NCBI GenBank assembly: GCA_903950295.1
Contig: CAJBAP010000200.1
Span: 1 to 5,846, forward strand
DNA: 5,846 nt
From: an uncultured Rhodocyclaceae bacterium
GTDB taxonomy: Bacteria > Pseudomonadota > Gammaproteobacteria > Burkholderiales > Rhodocyclaceae
Direction: 5' to 3'
In this document: positions 1 through 5,846 of the stretch, in pieces
Layout: the number at the start of each line of letters is the position of its first letter
How positions within the stretch are numbered: the stretch's first letter is position 1
Notes under the pieces: model-generated
Database searches by the model: none
What the model saw: only the letters and a program-made list of their open reading frames with translations
What the model was told of the DNA's origin: nothing
Program-made: the position numbers and the translations under genes

Positions 1-180
1 CCGCTGCGAAGCCGGCCGTGAAGAAAGCTGCACCGAAGAAAGCCGCTGCGAAGCCGGCTGCCAAGAAGGCTGCCCCGAAGAAAGCCGCTGCCCCGAAAAA
101 ACCGGCGGCCGCCAAGAAAGCTGCACCGAAGAAAGCCGCTGCGAAGCCGGCCGTGAAGAAGGCTGCTCCCGCCAAGGCGG
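1..180 (+). repeat. In-frame AAG/GCC-rich degenerate tandem repeats encoding the K/A/P tail
   Basis: Long exact repeats are visible. Bases 21-58 recur identically at 114-151 (offset 93 bp, 31 codons), and bases 1-25 recur at 136-160 (offset 135 bp, 45 codons). Shorter copies of AAGAAAGCCGCTGC occur throughout. All offsets are multiples of three, so copies can be gained or lost without shifting the frame. The array continues past the left edge of the window. Confidence 0.85.
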
Positions 181-278
181 CTGCACCTGCACCTTCGACT
201 GCTGCTACACCCGGCATCAAGTCGTCGCTTAATCCAGCGGCGGCCTGGCCATTCCCTACGGGCTCGCGTCCGTCCTGA
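1..278 (+). CDS. Histone H1-like Lys/Ala/Pro-rich DNA-binding protein, C-terminal part (5' truncated by window)
   Basis: The reading frame is open from the window edge (first full codon at 3) to TGA at 276-278, so the true start lies outside; the GTG at 18 is only an internal Val codon. About 60 residues are degenerate repeats of the type KKAAPKKAAAKPA, with no acidic residues. They are followed by an Ala/Pro/Ser/Thr linker and a non-repetitive end, LNPAAAWPFPTGSRPS. Proteins with such tails (bacterial H1-like proteins, AlgP, the PHA-granule protein PhaF) are generally thought to bind DNA non-specifically through the lysines and to affect nucleoid structure or expression. The WPFPTG-type ending resembles, from memory, betaproteobacterial H1-like proteins. 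The N-terminal domain that would separate an H1-like protein from a PhaF-like one is not visible, so the exact family is uncertain. The gene ends in its own terminator and converges on the aminotransferase. Confidence 0.78.
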   Translation, partial: AAKPAVKKAAPKKAAAKPAAKKAAPKKAAAPKKPAAAKKAAPKKAAAKPAVKKAAPAKAAAPAPSTAATPGIKSSLNPAAAWPFPTGSRPS

Positions 279-298
279 TCGGAATTACGCGATCAGTC

Positions 299-340
299 AA
301 GGCTGGGGGCTGTTCATGCAGCTTCCAGCCTTTTTTATTT
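299..340 (+). terminator. Rho-independent terminator of the histone-like gene
   Basis: Bases 301-312 pair with 319-330 as a 12-bp stem (outer part GGCTGG/CCAGCC, inner part CTG/CAG, two G-T wobbles at 307/324 and 308/323) around a 6-base loop at 313-318. The stem is followed directly by TTTTTTATTT at 331-340, and AA at 299-300 can pair with the first two T's. The T tract lies on the plus-strand side, so this mainly ends the histone-like transcript. Read from the minus strand, the hairpin is followed only by TTGACT, so it would be a poor terminator for the convergent aminotransferase. Confidence 0.9.
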
Positions 341-353
341 CTGCAGTTGGCAA

Positions 354-1523
354 CTATGCCCGGAAGTGGCGCTCCATGCGCTCGAGTCCGAGGGTGAGTT
401 TTTCGGCTGAAACGGTATAGGCAAAACGCATGTACCGTTCGGGTGCGTTGATCCCGAAATCCAGTCCCGGTGTCGCCGCTACTCCTGCCTGTTCGATCAG
501 TTTCCCGGCCAATGTTTGGCTGTCCCGGCCAAGATCTCCGATACCGGCATAGATATAAAAGGCGCCTTGTGGCTCTACCTCAATCTGAAAGCCGATGCTT
601 TTCAGACCAGGCAGCAACAGATCACGACGCGCCCGAAATTCCTTACGACGAGATTCCAGGATGGTGATGCTCTCAGGCGTAAAGGCTGCCAGCGCGGCAT
701 GCTGCGCCGGCGCCGATGGGGCGATGTAAAGGTTCTGCGCCAGTTTTTCGACATCGCGCACCATCTGTGGCGGCACCACCAGCCAGCCCAGTCGCCAACC
801 AGTCATGCCAAAGTATTTCGAGAAGCTGTTGATGACGATGATGTCGTCGGAAATCTCCAGCGCGGTGCGCGTATCTGCGCCCTCATTTTCCCCATAGGTC
901 AGGCCGTGATAGATCTCGTCGACGATCAATGTTCCACCACGAGCATGCACCGCCTGCCAGAGGCTGGCCAACTGTGCCGGTGCGATGAGCGTACCGGTTG
1001 GGTTGTTGGGTGAGGCAACCAGCAAGCCTTGGGTCTGCGGCGTCCAGGCAGCATCGACTTTCTCGACGGTCGGCTGAAAGTCGCTTGTGGCGTCAACCGC
1101 GATCGAACGTGGCATGCCCTCCAGCAGTCGCACGAAATGCCGGTTGCAGGGGTAGCCCGGATCGGTGAGCAACCACTCGTCGCCCGGGCTGATCAGCGCG
1201 CCCAGCGCCAACATCAGCGCACCCGAAGCACCAGCAGTGACGACGATGCGCGCCGCATCGACCGTGACGCCATAACGCGTCGCGTAGAAGCCGGCGATGG
1301 TTTCGCGCAACTGTGGCAATCCCAGCGCGTGGGTGTAGAACACTTGGCCGCCGGCGATGAAACGTTGCGCGGCATCGATGATTGGTTGCGGCGTCGGGAA
1401 GTCGGGTTCGCCAACTTCCATGTGGATGATGTCGCGGCCCTGCGCTTCTAACGCCCTGGCCCGCGCCATCAGTTCCATGACATGAAAGGGGGCAATGCCC
1501 CCCATCCGTGTCGCGCTTTGCAT
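354..1523 (-). CDS. PLP-dependent class I/II (fold-type I) aminotransferase
   Basis: A 389-residue protein, the usual size for this family, presumably a cytoplasmic dimer transferring an amino group between an amino acid and a 2-oxo acid. Visible motifs are GEPDFPTP at 38-45, the PLP-phosphate loop region AGASGA at 97-102, SPNNPTG at 171-177 (Asn174), VDEIYH at 201-206 (Asp202 to the pyridine N, Tyr205), SFSKYFGMTGWRLGW at 233-247 (Schiff-base Lys236, Arg244) and the substrate-carboxylate Arg366 in RYMRFAYT. The AGASGAL segment differs from the TNGAKQ segment of class I-gamma aspartate aminotransferases, so I do not call it AspAT. The ATG at 1523 is chosen because only ten sense codons separate it in frame from the pckG stop, with no other start among them; ATG at 1505 (Met7) is the alternative. 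Its Shine-Dalgarno is weak (GAAG or GGGA) and it lies 30 bp after pckG, so cotranscription and translational coupling are likely. Substrate unknown. Confidence 0.92.
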   Translation of the reverse strand: MQSATRMGGIAPFHVMELMARARALEAQGRDIIHMEVGEPDFPTPQPIIDAAQRFIAGGQVFYTHALGLPQLRETIAGFYATRYGVTVDAARIVVTAGASGALMLALGALISPGDEWLLTDPGYPCNRHFVRLLEGMPRSIAVDATSDFQPTVEKVDAAWTPQTQGLLVASPNNPTGTLIAPAQLASLWQAVHARGGTLIVDEIYHGLTYGENEGADTRTALEISDDIIVINSFSKYFGMTGWRLGWLVVPPQMVRDVEKLAQNLYIAPSAPAQHAALAAFTPESITILESRRKEFRARRDLLLPGLKSIGFQIEVEPQGAFYIYAGIGDLGRDSQTLAGKLIEQAGVAATPGLDFGINAPERYMRFAYTVSAEKLTLGLERMERHFRA

Positions 1524-1529
1524 GTGCTT

Positions 1530-1555
1530 CGCCGTCCCGCCAGCGCCGACTTTTC
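1530..1555. repeat. Left arm of the inverted repeat bracketing pckG
   Basis: Read on the minus strand, this arm begins inside the pckG TGA (1554-1556) and runs AAAAGTCGGCGCT, one base, GCG, one base, GACGGC (bases 1554 down to 1531). The plus strand at 3410-3433 carries the same string with 22 of 24 identities. The arm fills 24 of the 30 bases between the pckG stop and the aminotransferase start, so any ribosome binding site of the aminotransferase lies in or next to it. Confidence 0.8.
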
Positions 1556-3395
1556 AGTCGATCAGCGCCAGTTCGAACAGTTCGCGTTTCAGTGCCAACT
1601 GCTTCGGCAGTTTCTCGCCCATCTTGTTGAACCACTCCTTGTGCAGTGCCAGTTCCTGCCTCCAGGCATCGGCATCGACCTGGGTAAGCGCCTCGAAATC
1701 GCCTTGCGTGATGGGTAGGCCGGTCCAGTCGATGTCCTCGAAACGTGGCATCCAGCCCAACACGGTCTCACGGGCAGGTACGCGCCCACGCACGCGATCG
1801 ACGATCCACTTCAGCACACGCATGTTCTCGCCAAAGCCCGGCCACATGAATTCACCCTGTTCGTTCATGCGGAACCAGTTCACACAAAAAATCTTGGGGG
1901 CGTGCTCAACGACGTGACCCATTTTCAGCCAGTGATTGAAGTAGTCGCCCATGTGATAGCCACAGAAGGGCAGCATGGCGAAGGGGTCGCGGCGTACCAC
2001 GCCTTGCGCGCCGAAGGCGGCGGCGGTGGTTTCCGAGCCGAGCGTGGCGGCCATGTAGACGCCGAAGTTCCAGTTGAAGGCTTCATAGACCAGCGGCACG
2101 GTGGTCGCACGGCGACCGCCGAAGATGAAGGCGGAAATCGGTACGCCGGCGGGACTTTCCCAGTTCGGATCGACTGATGGGCACTGGCTGGCGGGCGCGG
2201 TAAAGCGCGAGTTGGCGTGCGCCGCCTTGCGCCCGGCCTTGCCGTCGGCTGGCGTCCAGTCCTTGCCTTGCCAGTCGATGCAGTGCGCGGGAGGTTCCTT
2301 CGACATGCCTTCCCACCAGACATCGCCGTCGTCGGTCAGCGCGACGTTGGTGTAGATGATGTTGGCCTTGAGCGTCGCCATCGCGTTGTAATTGGTTTTC
2401 TCCGATGTTCCTGGCGCGACGCCAAAGAAACCTGCCTCGGGGTTGATGGCGTAGAACTTGCCGTCCTTGCCCGGCTTGATCCAGGCGATGTCGTCGCCGA
2501 CCGTGGAAATTTTCCAGCCGTTGAAGGATCCGGGCGGAATCAGCATGGCAAAGTTGGTCTTGCCGCAGGCCGATGGGAAGGCAGCGGCGACGTAGGTTTT
2601 TTCACCGGCGGGCGATTCGACGCCGAGAATCAGCATGTGCTCGGCCAGCCAACCCTCGTCGCGCGCCATGGTGGAGGCGATACGCAGCGCCAGACATTTC
2701 TTGCCGAGCAGGGCATTGCCGCCATAACCGGAGCCGTAGGACCAGATTTCGCGCGTCTCGGGAAAATGCACGATGTATTTGGTGGTCGGGTTGCACGGCC
2801 ATTTGACATCCTGCTCACCTTCAGTCAGCGGCGCCCCGACCGAGTGCAGGCAAGGCACGAAGAACCCGGTAGTACCGAGTACATCGAACACGGCTTTGCC
2901 CATGCGCGTCATGGTCCGCATGTTGACGACAACATAGGGACTATCGGAAATCTCGACGCCGATCTGGGCGATGGGCGAACCCAGTGGACCCATGCTGAAG
3001 GGGATCACATACAGAGTCCGTCCCTTCATGCAGCCCGCGAACAAGCCCTTGAGAGTTTCCTTCATCTTGGCCGGGTCTTCCCAGTTGTTGGTGGGGCCAG
3101 CGTCTTCATGTTTGGCGGAGCAAATGTAGGTACGATCCTCAACGCGTGCGACGTCAGAGGGATCGGAGCAGGCGAGGTAGGAATCGGGCCGCTTCTCCTG
3201 ATTGAGCTTGACGAAGGTGCCGGCAGCGACCATCTCGGCACATAGACGGTCATATTCCGCCTGCGAACCGTCGGCCCAAACAATCTGATCGGGTTGAGTC
3301 AGGGTGGCGATTTCAGCCACCCAAGTCTTCAGCTGTTCATGCCGGACATAGGTTGGGGCAGACACCGAAGCAGCGTCGAAAGTACGTTGGCTCAT
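1554..3395 (-). CDS. pckG: Phosphoenolpyruvate carboxykinase, GTP-dependent
   Basis: A complete 613-residue protein, typical for the GTP-using family, which is unrelated in sequence to the ATP-using PckA of E. coli. It catalyses oxaloacetate + GTP to PEP + CO2 + GDP, the first committed step of gluconeogenesis from C4 acids, in the cytoplasm. The family signature FPSACGKTN is at 273-281, with the reactive Cys277 and P-loop Lys279. By comparison with the animal enzyme, Mn ligands are Lys233 (in [13 protein letters not shown]), His253 (in LAEHMLILG) and Asp302 (in TVGDDIAW). Substrate arginines are Arg84, Arg397 (NSRFTAP) and Arg428/429 (FGGRR); the last is followed by [13 protein letters not shown]. 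No catalytic motif is missing. The ATG at 3395 has a good GGAG seven bases upstream. It is divergent from the malic enzyme gene and probably heads a two-gene unit with the aminotransferase. Confidence 0.98.
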   Translation of the reverse strand: MSQRTFDAASVSAPTYVRHEQLKTWVAEIATLTQPDQIVWADGSQAEYDRLCAEMVAAGTFVKLNQEKRPDSYLACSDPSDVARVEDRTYICSAKHEDAGPTNNWEDPAKMKETLKGLFAGCMKGRTLYVIPFSMGPLGSPIAQIGVEISDSPYVVVNMRTMTRMGKAVFDVLGTTGFFVPCLHSVGAPLTEGEQDVKWPCNPTTKYIVHFPETREIWSYGSGYGGNALLGKKCLALRIASTMARDEGWLAEHMLILGVESPAGEKTYVAAAFPSACGKTNFAMLIPPGSFNGWKISTVGDDIAWIKPGKDGKFYAINPEAGFFGVAPGTSEKTNYNAMATLKANIIYTNVALTDDGDVWWEGMSKEPPAHCIDWQGKDWTPADGKAGRKAAHANSRFTAPASQCPSVDPNWESPAGVPISAFIFGGRRATTVPLVYEAFNWNFGVYMAATLGSETTAAAFGAQGVVRRDPFAMLPFCGYHMGDYFNHWLKMGHVVEHAPKIFCVNWFRMNEQGEFMWPGFGENMRVLKWIVDRVRGRVPARETVLGWMPRFEDIDWTGLPITQGDFEALTQVDADAWRQELALHKEWFNKMGEKLPKQLALKRELFELALID

Positions 3396-3402
3396 GTAAA
3401 TT

Positions 3403-3406
3403 CTCC
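3403..3406 (-). promoter_or_regulatory. Ribosome binding site of pckG
   Basis: On the minus strand, GGAG is followed by seven bases (AATTTAC) and the ATG at 3395. It supports that start. The right arm of the inverted repeat begins 2 nt farther upstream. Confidence 0.85.
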
Positions 3407-3408
3407 AG

Positions 3409-3434
3409 AAAAAGTCGGCGCTAGCGAGACGGCA
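3409..3434. repeat. Right arm of the inverted repeat bracketing pckG
   Basis: Plus strand 3410-3433 reads AAAAGTCGGCGCT, A, GCG, A, GACGGC. It matches the minus strand of 1554-1531 except at 3423 and 3427, where the other arm has G. In pckG-sense RNA both differences become G-U pairs, and one further G-U pair is possible at each end (3409 with 1555, 3434 with 1530). It lies in the probable pckG 5' leader. Confidence 0.8.
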
Positions 3435-3441
3435 CGGCGAC

Positions 3442-3463
3442 GGCAGAAAGCATTGATTCTGCC
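3442..3463. promoter_or_regulatory. Small hairpin dyad in the pckG upstream region
   Basis: GGCAGAA at 3442-3448 is exactly inverted as TTCTGCC at 3457-3463, around an 8-base centre. It could be a leader hairpin of the pckG mRNA or a protein-binding dyad. It has no adjoining T tract on the pckG strand, so it is not a terminator or an obvious attenuator. A 7-bp dyad can also arise by chance. Confidence 0.35.
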
Positions 3464-3561
3464 ATAGAGTGGATTAAAAAACCTGATCGAGAATTCTATT
3501 TTGATCATTGGCCACCCTGTTCCGACCTACAATATTTCGTTCAAACACATAAAACAAGAAC

Positions 3562-3567
3562 AGGAGA
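3562..3567 (+). promoter_or_regulatory. Ribosome binding site of the malic enzyme gene
   Basis: AGGAGA is followed by seven bases and the ATG at 3575. This strong match fixes the start of the malic enzyme gene. Confidence 0.9.
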
Positions 3568-3574
3568 ATCTCAA

Positions 3575-5845
<2,271 letters not shown>

Positions 5846-5846
5846 C

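Larger units (their letters stand above)
3396..3574. promoter_or_regulatory. Divergent pckG / malic enzyme control region
   Basis: This 179-bp gap must hold the promoters of both divergent genes. It becomes AT-rich between about 3465 and 3560. Possible -10 hexamers are TACAAT at 3528-3533 on the plus strand (for the malic enzyme gene) and TAGAAT at 3498-3493 on the minus strand (for pckG). Neither has a convincing -35 at standard spacing: TTGATC at 3501-3506 is 21 bases from TACAAT. The promoters may therefore be activator-dependent or use another sigma factor. Also present are the palindrome AGAATTCT (3490-3497), the palindrome CGCTAGCG (3419-3426), three ACGGC units (3429-3433, 3434-3438, 3440-3444), and CCTGTTC (3516-3522) inverted as GAACAGG (3558-3564). 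I recognise no known operator. Confidence 0.6.

Noticed and set aside
18..20. GTG as a start codon for the histone-like gene
   Set aside because: The frame stays open upstream to the window edge with the same repeats, so this is an internal valine codon.
275..296. A 7-bp dyad (CTGATCG / CGATCAG) overlapping the histone-like stop codon
   Set aside because: It is short, has an 8-base centre and no T tract, and lies immediately before a much stronger terminator hairpin.
1029..1451. A 140-codon open frame antisense to the aminotransferase
   Set aside because: Codon-aligned antisense shadow of a well-supported gene.
1521..1556. pckG and the aminotransferase are in the same frame, separated by one TGA and ten sense codons, so readthrough would give a fusion of about 1,013 residues
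   Set aside because: Both proteins are full length with normal ends, the downstream gene has its own ATG, and TGA followed by A is not a leaky context. A one-in-three frame coincidence is the simpler explanation.
2217..3245. A 342-codon open frame antisense to pckG
   Set aside because: Same codon-aligned antisense effect. It lies wholly inside pckG and its translation shows no family motif.
3501..3507. TTGAT half-site resembling an FNR/CRP-family box
   Set aside because: The second half (ATCAA at the right spacing) is absent; TTGAT alone is too common to support a site.

Overview
The window looks like chromosomal DNA from a GC-rich betaproteobacterium. The Rhodocyclales/Azoarcus-Dechloromonas type is my best guess, inferred from gene style and not tested. 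The clues are a Lys/Ala/Pro-rich histone H1-like protein, a GTP-type PEP carboxykinase and a MaeB-type malic enzyme, all in GC-rich codon usage. I see no mobile element, CRISPR, tRNA or rRNA.

Layout: (1) 1-278, plus strand, is the 3' end of a histone H1-like gene made of AAG/GCC-rich repeats, closed by a strong intrinsic terminator at 299-340. (2) 354-1523, minus strand, is a fold-type I PLP-dependent aminotransferase, convergent with the histone gene. (3) 1554-3395, minus strand, is pckG, 30 bp upstream of the aminotransferase and probably cotranscribed with it. (4) 3396-3574 is a divergent control region carrying ribosome binding sites for both flanking genes and small dyads. (5) 3575-5845, plus strand, is a complete maeB-type malic enzyme with a C-terminal phosphotransacetylase-like domain; its stop ends one base before the window does.

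PckG (oxaloacetate to PEP) and MaeB (malate to pyruvate) are the two decarboxylating exits from C4 acids to C3 compounds. Here they face away from each other across one 179-bp control region, which suggests coordinated or opposed regulation during growth on organic acids. The aminotransferase may link 2-oxo acids of the same node to amino acids, but its substrate cannot be read from sequence.

The most unusual thing I found is not a gene. An imperfect inverted repeat (1530-1555 and 3409-3434) brackets the pckG coding region. One arm lies 2 nt upstream of the pckG Shine-Dalgarno; the other overlaps the pckG stop codon and fills most of the gap before the aminotransferase start. In the pckG-sense mRNA the arms could form an uninterrupted 26-bp duplex of 22 Watson-Crick and 4 G-U pairs. 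This could be a long-range translational control structure, a duplicated regulator site or a rearrangement scar; the sequence alone does not decide.
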